DNA of 58,079 bases from a virus, in the IMG/VR virus record IMGVR_UViG_3300048823_000073, positions 1-58,079 of that record. The stretch is one strand, 5' to 3'. The position numbers and the translations under genes are program-made. Numbering within the stretch: position 1 is the first letter of the stretch; every line of letters starts with the position of its first letter. The notes under the pieces were generated by a model. The model searched no databases. It saw nothing but the letters and a program-made list of their open reading frames with translations, and was not told where the DNA came from. This document shows, in pieces, positions 41,194 to 49,331 of this stretch.

Positions 41194-41871
41194 TTAGTAT
41201 TTCTGGCTCCGGGATCGCCCACTAGGGGAGGGGAACCGCCAAGACTGGCCCCCAACGGCGTTCCCATGCGCCATCTCATTACGACACAAATTCAAGCCCG
41301 TGTTGTACCGCTTCGCATGGTACGCCGCGAGAGCGCTATTCGAGTATGGTTTGGACGGCATGCCCATCATGCGCGACAGCGTACCGTCGAGCAGAGGCAT
41401 GTAATATTTGTCCACGATCCAATCGGGGATGACTGGGATGCCATAGGCGTCGGTCGGGTCTGCGATGGTCAGTGCGACATGCGCGTACCAAGTCGGATTG
41501 TTCGACGGCGCGGATATGATCCTCACCAGCGCCATGTTTGTGCCGGGGGCGCCGGGCAACACGCCGCCAGTCTGCATGTATGCGGGCAGATATGCTTGTT
41601 GGGGAGGCCCCGATAGGGGCATGGGGTTGGTGGCGGATCGGGCTCCCTCAACCCAGATAAGCCGGTTGATGTAGCCTTGCTCGGTGGGCGAGATCAAATA
41701 GTCGTAGACGTTCGTGAGGGGCAAGAAGCTGATCTCTTCCTGCCATACATTCGTGCGTTGCGTGAACTCACGGAGCAGATTGAATAGCTCCTGCTGGATC
41801 ATGCCATCGAGAGAGCCGGGGCACTTGATCCTAGTGCTGTCAATGAGGCGTTGGAAGGGTGCATCACTCAT
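41194..41871 (-). CDS. Head-tail connector/tail adaptor protein
   Basis: A 225-aa protein. The N-terminus (Q-R-L-I-D-S-T-R-I-K-C-P-G) and alternating beta regions, with W-Y-A-H-V-A-L-T-I-A-D-P-T in the middle, fit podovirus adaptor proteins. It lies between a second adaptor and the lysis genes. A C-terminal basic tail ends G-R-S-R-S-Q-K. Exact family not certain. Confidence 0.65.
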   Translation of the reverse strand: MSDAPFQRLIDSTRIKCPGSLDGMIQQELFNLLREFTQRTNVWQEEISFLPLTNVYDYLISPTEQGYINRLIWVEGARSATNPMPLSGPPQQAYLPAYMQTGGVLPGAPGTNMALVRIISAPSNNPTWYAHVALTIADPTDAYGIPVIPDWIVDKYYMPLLDGTLSRMMGMPSKPYSNSALAAYHAKRYNTGLNLCRNEMAHGNAVGGQSWRFPSPSGRSRSQKY

Positions 41872-42269
41872 CAGCTCGCCACCTGCAACATAATGCTCGT
41901 AAATTTATTGATGAACTCCGACGCGCGCTCGTCTTGCACGGTTTCGGAGTCGCGGAGCTGGACGTTGCCCGTTATATAATAGACCACCGCCATCTGATAT
42001 TGCGGCGCAAGCGCCACTGCCGCTGTTTCCACACCTGCCGAAAAAGAGGGGGGCACGATGCGAGCGATCGACCCTGGATTGCGGGCCACTACCCCCGTAT
42101 AAGTGGCATCAAGGAGAATATCCGGCCGTAGCCGGTTGATTTCAAGGAACGCCAGATTGAGGGACGTAACAATATCGGCGTCGGCGTACCGGTATGGCGG
42201 CCCAACTAAGTCCTGTAGCAGCGTTCGCGTTTCCGCGATGTAGTCTGCAACAGTGTTGAACTGCGCCAT
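41871..42269 (-). CDS. Head-tail adaptor (DUF6682-like)
   Basis: A 132-aa protein. L-L-Q-D-L-V-G-P-P-Y-R-Y-A-D-A-D-I-V-T-S-L-N-L followed by A-F-L-E-I-N-R-L-R-P-D is the typical start of DUF6682-like phage adaptor proteins. It lies just downstream of the major capsid gene, in transcription order, as usual for connectors. Its end overlaps the next start. Confidence 0.75.
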   Translation of the reverse strand: MAQFNTVADYIAETRTLLQDLVGPPYRYADADIVTSLNLAFLEINRLRPDILLDATYTGVVARNPGSIARIVPPSFSAGVETAAVALAPQYQMAVVYYITGNVQLRDSETVQDERASEFINKFTSIMLQVAS

Positions 42270-42294
42270 ACCGGCTCTCCGTCAAGGGCTAAGG

Positions 42295-42312
42295 GTTACC
42301 CTAGAAGGTAAC
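42295..42312. repeat. Palindrome copy after major capsid gene (42295)
   Basis: GTTACCCTAGAAGGTAAC, three bases beyond the capsid gene stop, in a 45-base gap. Confidence 0.9.
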
Positions 42313-42314
42313 TA

Positions 42315-43310
42315 TCACGCGCCGCCTTGGTTGATGATCGCCTGCGCCAGCGCTTTGCCGTCGAGGGTTTGATATCCGTACACCTGCAAGCCACGGAAGA
42401 CCGTACCGAAGGTGCGCTCGGAGCGGATGGTTTCAACCTTCGTCATCTGACTGGCGAAAGTGAGAGCATGCGGATGGCCCGCATACACCGCGAACTGACC
42501 AGCCGCCAAACCGCCAGCAACGCCGGTGGGGAGCAGATTGCTCACATAGATCGTGAAGCGATCCACCATCCCGAGGCGGCCATTGCGCATCATCGTGATC
42601 TGATCGCCGGACAAATACACCTGGCGCAGCTCGGACCGTTTGATCTGGGTTGCGGCCCAAGTGGGCATGACGACCCAGCGGCCCGACTCTGGGATATTCT
42701 GCTCGTCGAGCGCCTGGCCCAACCGCAGGAGCACGTCGAGAATTTCGACCTGACCAGCGCCGGGGTTGCGGCCGACAGTCGAAATGGGTGCGCCGGTGGT
42801 GCCGAGGTTAATGTTGCCGCTGATCGCACCGGCAGCAAGCCCCTGGTTCGACGCGAGCGCCGTTCCAAGAATGCCGGAGAGCACGTCAACATCGACCTGA
42901 ATTTTCATCTGCTCGGAAGCATCATCCGCCCAGATCGACAACAGGTTGAGGTCGCTCTGGATTTCCATGATGTCATCAACGATGGTGGCGAAATATTTGC
43001 CCTTGTTGATGTAGAGTTCGATGTTGCCACCGGCGGGACGATCGAGCGACAAATCGCCATCGGCCATATAGTTGTTGATGATGATCGTCGGTTTGGTGCG
43101 GATTTTGATCCGGTCACCATAAGCTCTGATCTCGCCTTCATAGTCGGTGTTCGAGATCGCTGTGAGAACAGTCGCCGCGTAGAACTTCTCGATCAATTTT
43201 CCCGACCAGATTTCCGGGATAAAACCAATCGAGGAGTAGTCGGTAGCGGGGCTACCAACAGGGTAAAGGGGTGGAGTCGTAACACCAGAAGCAATTGGAA
43301 AAACAGCCAT
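42315..43310 (-). CDS. Major capsid protein (HK97-fold, P22-type)
   Basis: A 331-aa protein. The N-terminal arm, I-P-E-I-W-S-G-K-L-I-E-K-F-Y near 31-44, A-Y-G-D-R-I-K-I-R and long ordered alpha/beta regions are typical of P22/N4-type coat proteins. R-W-V-V-M-P-T-W-A-A near 212 is a common coat motif. It lies between scaffold and head-tail adaptors. No palindrome was seen inside this gene, unlike many neighbours. Confidence 0.85.
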   Translation of the reverse strand: MAVFPIASGVTTPPLYPVGSPATDYSSIGFIPEIWSGKLIEKFYAATVLTAISNTDYEGEIRAYGDRIKIRTKPTIIINNYMADGDLSLDRPAGGNIELYINKGKYFATIVDDIMEIQSDLNLLSIWADDASEQMKIQVDVDVLSGILGTALASNQGLAAGAISGNINLGTTGAPISTVGRNPGAGQVEILDVLLRLGQALDEQNIPESGRWVVMPTWAATQIKRSELRQVYLSGDQITMMRNGRLGMVDRFTIYVSNLLPTGVAGGLAAGQFAVYAGHPHALTFASQMTKVETIRSERTFGTVFRGLQVYGYQTLDGKALAQAIINQGGA

Positions 43311-43335
43311 CGGAGGGCCTCATGTGAGAAGAGCG

Positions 43336-44379
43336 TTATCGGATGCGCCCCTCGCCCTGCGCCGTGAAAATTTCAGTTTCACGTTGCTTCTTCAAAGCCG
43401 GGTCATCGCGGTACTTGCCCGCAGTAACATCGGCGTAGAATTGCGAGACTTGGGCACGGGTGATTGTCGGCTTCTCGACGGGGGTGCCACTGCTGGCCGC
43501 TGCCGCTGTCTTAGCTCGGCCCGGCGCCGCAAACTGTTCGAGCCCTGGGCGCTTGCTATCCTGCGTAGGTGGATTACCTGCGGAGGTAACTTCTGTCGCC
43601 TGGCCCGCTGTTGCGGGGGTCGGTGCCGCCTCGTTAGAAACGAAGCCTTTGAAGAATGCGGCCACACGGTTTGCATCGTGGCGTTCGTAGGCGGCATTCA
43701 GTAGATTTCTTCTTATAGCACCCGAAAAAGTATCTGGCAAGTCCAGCCACGAATTAAATTCGGGATCGTTATTCAGTTCTTTCCACTGCGGTACATTCGC
43801 ATCAAGTACAACGTACATTTTTGTTCTGGCGTCATGCGTCACAGTACCGGCTACACCCTGCAACTGGCGCGTGAGACCTTCAATCTGAGCTTTGAGAGAA
43901 GATATTTCCGTAACAAATTCTTCCTTCGCGCGCTTCCCAACCACATCGAGAAACTCTTTCCCGAAGTCATTTTCTTCCTCGGGGGACACGAAGCGCTGGG
44001 GAGCGTTGGTCTGCTGTTGGGGGGCGTGAGGGGCGGACTCCATCTCAGCGATCAACCGATGCAGATTACTTATTTCGGTGGATAACTGCTGCTGCTGGGC
44101 GGCGGATTGATCGTAGCGCCCCTTCATCGAATTGTATTTATGCTCCCAACCGTCACCCGCCGGATCAACGGGCCTCGGGGTTATCGGAGCCTCTTTAGCG
44201 GCAGGGGCCGGAGTTACCGGGGGGGCTGCTGGGTCTTTGGGCGGGTCTTTGGGTGAAGTCTCGCCGGGAGCAAACGTCGCTTTGTGTAGCTCGGTGGCTC
44301 TGGCAGCTTGGGCGCGGACGGCTGCGGGGACGCTGACACTCGGGTCAATACGATCGGCAGGCGGGGTCAAATCGGGCAT
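43336..44379 (-). CDS. Scaffolding protein
   Basis: A 347-aa protein with a Pro/Ala-rich N-terminus, a central coiled coil (residues about 85-180) and a charged C-terminal end (K-Q-R-E-T-E-I-F-T-A-Q-G-E-G-R-I-R) suited to coat binding. It lies directly upstream of the capsid gene in transcription, as scaffold genes do. A palindrome copy (43573) is read as V-T-S-A-G-N. Confidence 0.75.
   Translation of the reverse strand: MPDLTPPADRIDPSVSVPAAVRAQAARATELHKATFAPGETSPKDPPKDPAAPPVTPAPAAKEAPITPRPVDPAGDGWEHKYNSMKGRYDQSAAQQQQLSTEISNLHRLIAEMESAPHAPQQQTNAPQRFVSPEEENDFGKEFLDVVGKRAKEEFVTEISSLKAQIEGLTRQLQGVAGTVTHDARTKMYVVLDANVPQWKELNNDPEFNSWLDLPDTFSGAIRRNLLNAAYERHDANRVAAFFKGFVSNEAAPTPATAGQATEVTSAGNPPTQDSKRPGLEQFAAPGRAKTAAAASSGTPVEKPTITRAQVSQFYADVTAGKYRDDPALKKQRETEIFTAQGEGRIR
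43573..43590. repeat. Dispersed palindrome copy inside scaffold gene (43573)
   Basis: ATTACCTGCGGAGGTAAC, read on the minus strand as E-V-T-S-A-G-N. Confidence 0.9.
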
Positions 44380-44412
44380 TGGGCTTCTCCTGGCTGGCCG
44401 GTACTGGTGCGC

Positions 44413-44679
44413 TTATCGGGCACGAGTCGGACTAGGTTGTTTGGCTTGCCGCTCTGCACGAGCGGGAAGAGATTTGAATTGGTTGTAAAGTTGAACCAGA
44501 GATTGCGCTCGCCCATGAGTGATAAGGGCCATCTCTGGTTCGGATTGAACGGCGGCTACGCATGAGGCGGAGACGTGAGCCCAGAATGCCGCCATGAACT
44601 CCTGCCACGCGATAGGACTCGCATGGGAGAGATCATGAGCGGTATCGAGGAACTTCTCCAACTCATTCACCGAACTCAA
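44413..44679 (-). CDS. Small head-region protein
   Basis: An 88-aa helical protein (A-W-Q-E-F-M-A-A-F-W-A-H-V-S) with a basic end. TTG 44679 overlaps the upstream stop (TTGA); no clear Shine-Dalgarno, so coupling is likely. A GTG nine bases later is possible. Located between Pro-rich protein and scaffold. Function unknown. Confidence 0.55.
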   Translation of the reverse strand: MSSVNELEKFLDTAHDLSHASPIAWQEFMAAFWAHVSASCVAAVQSEPEMALITHGRAQSLVQLYNQFKSLPARAERQAKQPSPTRAR

Positions 44680-45242
44680 GCCACTGGTGCTGGCGAAACA
44701 GCGACCGGGACTGGCGAAACAGCGACCGGGGTCGGAGTTGGCGTCGGTTCAACCGGCGGAACCGGCGAAACGGGGGTAGGCGTCGGTGCTGGGGTCGGTG
44801 CTGGGGTCGGTGCTGGGGTCGGTGCTGGGGTCGGTGCTGGGGTCGGAGTCGGCTCCAGTACGATGCTCGGGGGAAGAGGCGGTGGTGTGAACAGTGGCGG
44901 CACTGGAGCCGGGGTTGGTGTTACCGGAGCTGGTGTGCTGGATGGGGCCGGGGGCGTAGCAGACTGCGACGAATTATAGAGCGCCACTAGGTCTGGCGCA
45001 GTCGGCAAAGGGGTAGGTGCCGCAGGCGTGCTCCCCGCTTTCGAGGCGGTCGAGGCCCGCTCCGCAGCGACGAATGTTTTGATCTGGTCGATCGACCAAG
45101 TGTTGCCCGCTCCGCTTGTTGCGCCGTCGTCGATAATCGAATGCAACTCTTCACTCAGCAGATGCACTTCCGACTTATTCGCAGCCATATCCGTGCCGAT
45201 GGCAGTAACGAACGCCTCCAAGCGTTCTACAAAGTCCGTCAT
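44676..45242 (-). CDS. Proline-rich virion protein with TPAP repeats
   Basis: A 188-aa protein. The N-terminal 60 residues are helical; residues about 75-188 are a Pro/Thr/Ala/Val track with exact T-P-A-P repeats. Such rigid linkers occur in capsid decoration or fibre-base proteins. The repeat tract suggests length variation. Function unknown. Confidence 0.65.
   Translation of the reverse strand: MTDFVERLEAFVTAIGTDMAANKSEVHLLSEELHSIIDDGATSGAGNTWSIDQIKTFVAAERASTASKAGSTPAAPTPLPTAPDLVALYNSSQSATPPAPSSTPAPVTPTPAPVPPLFTPPPLPPSIVLEPTPTPAPTPAPTPAPTPAPTPAPTPTPVSPVPPVEPTPTPTPVAVSPVPVAVSPAPVA
44785..44844 (-). repeat. Five exact 12-bp tandem repeats
   Basis: GGTGCTGGGGTC is repeated five times, coding the T-P-A-P units of the Pro-rich protein. 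No base differs between copies, indicating recent expansion. Confidence 0.95.
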
Positions 45243-45264
45243 AATATTCTCCTAGCTAGGGGTG

Positions 45265-45346
45265 GTTACCTTGGAAAGTAACTTTTACAAAGGCTCTATA
45301 GCACCACTACTGCCGACGCGCAAGAATTACTTGCGAGAGTAACCGA
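45265..45346. repeat. Two palindrome copies in one intergenic gap
   Basis: GTTACCTTGGAAAGTAAC (45265-45282) and ATTACTTGCGAGAGTAAC (about 45327-45344) sit in the 104-base gap between the Pro-rich gene and the Ig-like protein gene. Two sites with about 62-bp centre spacing could support looping or cooperative binding. Confidence 0.85.
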
Positions 45347-46471
45347 CTATGCAACGACCAAATTTATAAGTGCGGCATCAGCGCCCTTCCCATTTGCGGC
45401 AGCTATGACGAACTGGTACGTGCCCGCTGTAGCAGGTGTGCCGGTGATGGCCCCGGTGGCGGTATTAATCGAAAGCCCCGATAGTCCCACCGGAAACTGC
45501 GCCGAATAACTCGTTGGAGATTGGGTGGCGGTGATCTGATAATTATAGGCGACGCCATGAGTGGCCCCGGGCGCATTGTAAGCGTTCGTGATCACTGGCC
45601 GCTGCGCATCATTTGGCGAGCCAAGATACCAGCCAATATCCGCGATCGCTAAGTTATTCCCGGCGAACCCCTGCTGCCAATAGGCCACAAGGCATTGGTC
45701 GGTCTGGTGTAATTGGGAGCCAGGACCGGCCATGCTGGCGAGATTGACGCCGTTAACGCCCTGCGGGCGAACGAAATAGCCGATGAGGTTATTGTTGTGG
45801 TCAAGGACTTCCATCAAATTGAAGGCGGGGTCTGTGGTCCCATTACCCGCCAAATATGAGGTATTGGCGATGGTGTACCAACCATTCGCCGTGACTGCCG
45901 CAAATGGCGTAACGTAGGAATTTAGCCAATAATTCATGGCGCCCGCATCGCCACCATACGAAAACCCAATATTCACCGTACCGGCTATCGTGACATAGAA
46001 ATCTATGCACGCCTCTAATGAGTAATTCGCGCCGGTGTCCGGGCTCATGTCCAGTTCAAAAGCGATATAAGTTGGGGCAATGGGGGGTGCCCAAGCGCCC
46101 GTTCCTGTCGCCTGTATCCACATCGTTATCGACTGAGTGAACCGGCCTGGGTATGGGTATTGTGTAGTGACGAAATCCCCGGAGGCCGTGTTCCCATAGT
46201 TCATCCCGAACATTAGGTCATAGGCGCTCCCGTCCGGGCCAGTTACAACGGCGAAATTGTTACCCCCCAGAGGAGGCGCGGGGAGAACTCCGACCGGGCT
46301 TGCAGCCCCAACCGCATATTGTGCAATCGTAGCTGGCGGAGCTGTATATTGGAATACCTGACCCGGCCCGAGGTTTGTGCCCGTAGCGAAATTCTGCAAC
46401 CATTGCCAGTTAAGGGGAGGCGCCGCCGTCCCCGCCAATAACGCACGCTTTCGGGCCGTCAACGAAGTCAT
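45347..46471 (-). CDS. Virion surface protein with C-terminal Ig-like domain
   Basis: A 374-aa protein. The last 80 residues (G-V-A-Y-N-Y-Q-I-T-A-T, L-S-G-L-S-I-N-T-A-T-G-A-I-T-G-T-P, G-T-Y-Q-F-V-I-A-A) are a He_PIG-type Ig-like domain. The rest is a beta-rich fold with many W and Y. Ig-like domains on capsids often bind surface carbohydrate or mucus. Likely decoration or adhesin (inferred). Confidence 0.7.
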   Translation of the reverse strand: MTSLTARKRALLAGTAAPPLNWQWLQNFATGTNLGPGQVFQYTAPPATIAQYAVGAASPVGVLPAPPLGGNNFAVVTGPDGSAYDLMFGMNYGNTASGDFVTTQYPYPGRFTQSITMWIQATGTGAWAPPIAPTYIAFELDMSPDTGANYSLEACIDFYVTIAGTVNIGFSYGGDAGAMNYWLNSYVTPFAAVTANGWYTIANTSYLAGNGTTDPAFNLMEVLDHNNNLIGYFVRPQGVNGVNLASMAGPGSQLHQTDQCLVAYWQQGFAGNNLAIADIGWYLGSPNDAQRPVITNAYNAPGATHGVAYNYQITATQSPTSYSAQFPVGLSGLSINTATGAITGTPATAGTYQFVIAAANGKGADAALINLVVA

Positions 46472-46488
46472 TGAAATTACACTCCACT

Positions 46489-47076
46489 CTAAACTAATGT
46501 CGCAGCTTCCAAGGCAACATTCGTGCCCCCGTTATTCAACCAAGAAATTGTAAGGGTTTGCCCGGCACTCGCCGCGTTATAGGTGATTGTGTATTCTCCT
46601 TGGGAACTTCCAGATAAAGAAGTGTCCACATACGGTGCGGCGCTCCCGTCGCTCAATGTCGCGGTCAGCATCCCGTTGCAGTTGTAGGTAGAGACATAAA
46701 TGGTTAGTGTGCGAGGCGTTGTACCGGCCGGAACAGTAAAGGATAGCCCCGTGCCGGTTCCGGCTTGTACATAAATGCCGTTCGCCTCTGCTGTGGCGGC
46801 GCTGTTGGGCGCCCCGTTAGTCCACGTAAAGGTGACTGGATTTCCGCCGTAATATGAAAGACCCGCCCCGACTCCGATGGCGTTACTGATTTTACCCCCG
46901 CCTGTCGAGCTGTCAGTGAACCCGGGCGCGACGCCGCCGAACCCCCACGACGCCCAATCTGTGATACCCAACGCAGTTAAATTGTAGTTCCCAGCAGGGG
47001 TTGCAAAGGCCCCGGAAAGTGCGCCCGCGATTGGGTTATTCGAGAGGCGCGATAAATATGCCCGCCTTCGAGCCAT
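46489..47076 (-). CDS. Beta-rich virion protein
   Basis: A 195-aa, Gly/Thr/Ser/Ala-rich beta protein. Start ATG 47076 with M-A-R-R-R-A-Y-L is preferred; the frame extends left through the upstream gene without support. W-A-S-W-G-F-G-G and T-L-T-I-S-W-L-N-N-G-G are visible. Its N-terminus R-R-R-A-Y-L resembles that of the next protein (A-R-K-R-A-L-L), a shared attachment motif perhaps. Function unknown. Confidence 0.6.
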   Translation of the reverse strand: MARRRAYLSRLSNNPIAGALSGAFATPAGNYNLTALGITDWASWGFGGVAPGFTDSSTGGGKISNAIGVGAGLSYYGGNPVTFTWTNGAPNSAATAEANGIYVQAGTGTGLSFTVPAGTTPRTLTIYVSTYNCNGMLTATLSDGSAAPYVDTSLSGSSQGEYTITYNAASAGQTLTISWLNNGGTNVALEAATLV

Positions 47077-47090
47077 TACGGATGGCACTA

Positions 47091-47480
47091 CTAGGGCACC
47101 CCGATAAGCGTTAATGTAACGGCCGAACCTTGGGCCACGGGAATCCCGACAGTGCCAGAGCGCACCTTGAGATAGCTGATCCCGAGCCATTGCACGGGGC
47201 TACTCAAGACGACCACCTGCGAAGCCGCAACGATGGATGTAACTTCCGTACCAGCGTCAGTGTACAACTCAAAATAGTTGACCCCATCGACCGAGGCTTG
47301 GTAGCTCAATCCTGCCGCAGTCCATCCAGCAGGCACCAGAATGCCAAAAAGTCTGGTAGTCCCGAGAGCAACGGGGCCAGAGAGCGACTGGCCGCTGGCA
47401 ATCGCAGCAGAGAATAATTGAGCCGGTCCCCCGCTTGCGAATACCTCCGCAATCTCTCTACCGTCTGTTGTTAGTCCCAT
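47091..47480 (-). CDS. Beta-rich virion protein
   Basis: A 129-aa, Val/Ser/Ala/Gly-rich protein with a compact beta pattern (S-Y-Q-A-S-V-D-G-V-N-Y-F-E-L-Y near 63-77). This pattern is common in small phage structural proteins. It follows the small basic protein by one base. No named family assigned. Confidence 0.6.
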   Translation of the reverse strand: MGLTTDGREIAEVFASGGPAQLFSAAIASGQSLSGPVALGTTRLFGILVPAGWTAAGLSYQASVDGVNYFELYTDAGTEVTSIVAASQVVVLSSPVQWLGISYLKVRSGTVGIPVAQGSAVTLTLIGVP

Positions 47481-47481
47481 C

Positions 47482-47667
47482 TTATTTCCCTTTGCGCGTG
47501 GCGCCCTTGTGGAAATTCGGACCGCCGGGGGCAGCGCCCTTTTTGCGCGCTATCGCCCCGATAACCCCGCCGGGCACGCCTTGTGCCTTGAGTTGGGCAG
47601 CTCTGCCGCCCTCCCCGAGTTTGTTGCTCTTGCCGTGGAAAGAGCCAGACTTCTTAGTGCTCGCCAT
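47482..47667 (-). CDS. Small Lys/Gly-rich protein
   Basis: A 61-aa strongly basic protein (A-R-K-K-G-A-A, K-G-A-T-R-K-G-K end). One of four small Gly/Lys-rich proteins between the portal and capsid-decoration genes (also 48160, 49038, 49332). A role in packing or coating DNA in the head is possible but unproven. Confidence 0.6.
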   Translation of the reverse strand: MASTKKSGSFHGKSNKLGEGGRAAQLKAQGVPGGVIGAIARKKGAAPGGPNFHKGATRKGK

Positions 47668-47669
47668 AA

Positions 47670-47687
47670 CTTACCTACGAAAGTAAC
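47670..47687. repeat. Dispersed palindrome copy (47670)
   Basis: CTTACCTACGAAAGTAAC, filling the 22-base gap between two late genes. Confidence 0.85.
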
Positions 47688-47689
47688 TG

Positions 47690-48121
47690 TTAGCTGGCGG
47701 TCTTGAGCACCGCGTAGAGTGTCACCGCAGGCGCCAGAACGTTCGTAACGATGCCCTTGAACATCTGGCTCGTGCCAGTCGCCAAGGTGAGCGTACCAGT
47801 AACGGTGACACCGTTCGTAGGGCCAGCGGTAAACGTGGCTGCGCCCGAATTTAGGTTCTGGACAATCAAGTCGAAAGACGACCCAACTTGTGCATTCGGG
47901 ATCGCCGCGATGATATTCGCCGCCGTGTCAAGCGTCGGTGCCGCAGTGGTGCCCCCTGAGAAGGTGACGATGCCATTAATCAGCGCAGCAGCGAGGAGCG
48001 CTGGGGTAAGGCCAGAACCAGCAGGGGTAAGAGCGAACGAGTTCGCGAGCACGGCTTCGCTGGCGAGAAGCATTTCTGCGGCAGTTTCGGAACCGGGGGG
48101 AGACGCAAATTGTGAAGGCAT
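47690..48121 (-). CDS. Decoration-like virion protein
   Basis: A 143-aa, Ala/Thr/Gly-rich protein with regular beta strands (F-D-L-I-V-Q-N-L-N-S-G, V-T-V-T-G-T-L-T-L-A-T-G) like phage head-decoration or beta-sandwich proteins. Pattern-level assignment only. Confidence 0.6.
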   Translation of the reverse strand: MPSQFASPPGSETAAEMLLASEAVLANSFALTPAGSGLTPALLAAALINGIVTFSGGTTAAPTLDTAANIIAAIPNAQVGSSFDLIVQNLNSGAATFTAGPTNGVTVTGTLTLATGTSQMFKGIVTNVLAPAVTLYAVLKTAS

Positions 48122-48159
48122 GATGTGTTTCTTTCTCTAGCTTGAAGTTTGGGAACTCG

Positions 48160-48384
48160 TTAAATATTCCCGGTTCGGACGCCCCCAAGGGACCATGAAG
48201 TGGACACGTCAGGGAACAAGTCTTTCCCCGCCGTATCATGCTCCGCATGAGCCTTCTTCGAGTAGTCACGCGAGACCCGGCGCTGGATTTCCCCGCCGCC
48301 GGTAATCGTTGTCATTGCGCTCATGCAGGGCAAGTCTTCGATCTTGTGACCTTTGCCGCCTGCGCCTTGTCGGTCGATCTTCAT
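48160..48384 (-). CDS. Small charged protein near decoration genes
   Basis: A 74-aa protein, M-K-I-D-R-Q-G-A-G-G-K-G-H-K start, then R-R-V-S-R-D-Y-S-K-K-A-H-A-E-H-D-T-A-G-K-D. One of the cluster of small Gly/Lys-rich genes. Preceded by a palindrome (48399) that on the minus strand reads ACCTCCATAGGTAAG upstream of the start. Function unknown. Confidence 0.55.
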   Translation of the reverse strand: MKIDRQGAGGKGHKIEDLPCMSAMTTITGGGEIQRRVSRDYSKKAHAEHDTAGKDLFPDVSTSWSLGGVRTGNI

Positions 48385-48398
48385 TTTACTCTCCCATA

Positions 48399-48416
48399 CT
48401 TACCTATGGAGGTAAG
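48399..48416. repeat. Dispersed palindrome copy (48399)
   Basis: CTTACCTATGGAGGTAAG in the gap between the decoration-like gene at 48419 and the small gene at 48160. Confidence 0.9.
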
Positions 48417-48418
48417 TC

Positions 48419-48985
48419 TCAGGCCATCCCGTACATTTCGGCATATTGGAGGTTCAAATCGCCCACGAGAGTACCGGCGTTGCCAGTGATGACAACGACG
48501 ATCGCGGCGCTATCGGCCATAGCAAGCGCTTGAGCAGCGGTCGTGCCCTGGTGGGTCGTGCCAACGACAGTACCCTCATTGAGAAAGAGCTGCGTGTTGA
48601 CGCCCGTGCGAACGATGCAGCCATTCATGTTCCAGCCGCCGCCGCTCTGGGCGACAACGCCCGTGGTCAGGAGCGTGGTGCCCCCAACGACAGCCTGCCC
48701 CACAACCGGATTGATCGGGTTGAGGATCGCCTTGAGGGTCTTATTGTCGCCGTTGACACCAAACAGGCCCGATGCTTGGAACGCCAGTTCGGCAATTTCA
48801 CCCACCAGAGGGCCAAAGATGTTGGCGGGCACCGTCAAGATTGCCAGCACATTGTCATTGGTAATCGAGCCGGGGGCACTCGCACCCGTAATTCGTTGGA
48901 TAGAAAACTGCGAGTTCATCGCGGCACGATTTAGGTTAAGCGTCGGGCTCGCACTGTCCGCGTCTACGATTGGATTAAGAGACAT
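48419..48985 (-). CDS. Virion structural protein
   Basis: A 188-aa, Ala/Val/Gly/Asn-rich protein with mostly beta character (A-G-T-L-V-G-D-L-N-L-Q-Y-A-E at the end). Such proteins commonly decorate the head. The first residues M-S-L-N-P-I-V-D-A-D-S-A look like an extended arm. Function inferred from place and composition only. Confidence 0.55.
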   Translation of the reverse strand: MSLNPIVDADSASPTLNLNRAAMNSQFSIQRITGASAPGSITNDNVLAILTVPANIFGPLVGEIAELAFQASGLFGVNGDNKTLKAILNPINPVVGQAVVGGTTLLTTGVVAQSGGGWNMNGCIVRTGVNTQLFLNEGTVVGTTHQGTTAAQALAMADSAAIVVVITGNAGTLVGDLNLQYAEMYGMA

Positions 48986-49037
48986 AGAAATTTCCTCAAA
49001 TTGGACTTGTGATCCCGAGAACTTTTATCTCAAGAGA

Positions 49038-49259
49038 TTATTGCGATTTCTTAGCGGTAACGCCCGACTCCATCGTGCGCGCGGAGCCCTTGCCAAACAT
49101 ATGCCCCTTGCCCCCGCTCGGGAACTTGCCGCTGTTACCCGCGTCTTCATGCGAAGTGCGGCCTTCAACCGGGGGTCCGGCATGCTGCGGGCCGAACATT
49201 TTCGTGGTGCCGCCCTTGGCGAACTCAACCTTTGGGGGATTGCCCTCAACTTTAGGCAT
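49038..49259 (-). CDS. Small Gly/Lys-rich protein
   Basis: A 73-aa protein with F-A-K-G-G-T-T-K-M-F-G and G-K-G-H-M-F-G-K-G-S-A repeats, probably disordered and basic. The F-G-x-G-K motifs are shared loosely with the gene at 49332. Possibly DNA-associated head protein; function unknown. Confidence 0.55.
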   Translation of the reverse strand: MPKVEGNPPKVEFAKGGTTKMFGPQHAGPPVEGRTSHEDAGNSGKFPSGGKGHMFGKGSARTMESGVTAKKSQ

Positions 49260-49286
49260 GATGTTTCTCCATCTAAGAAGTTAGAA

Positions 49287-49304
49287 GTTACCTTTACAAG
49301 TAAC
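49287..49304. repeat. Dispersed palindrome copy (49287)
   Basis: GTTACCTTTACAAGTAAC in the 72-base gap between the two small Gly/Lys-rich genes. Confidence 0.85.
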
Positions 49305-49331
49305 TAGCATACTCGCTCTACTTACGCAAGC

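Noticed and set aside
42327-43367. 346-aa rightward ORF
   Set aside because: Antisense mirror of the major capsid gene; capsid frame is clearly the real one.
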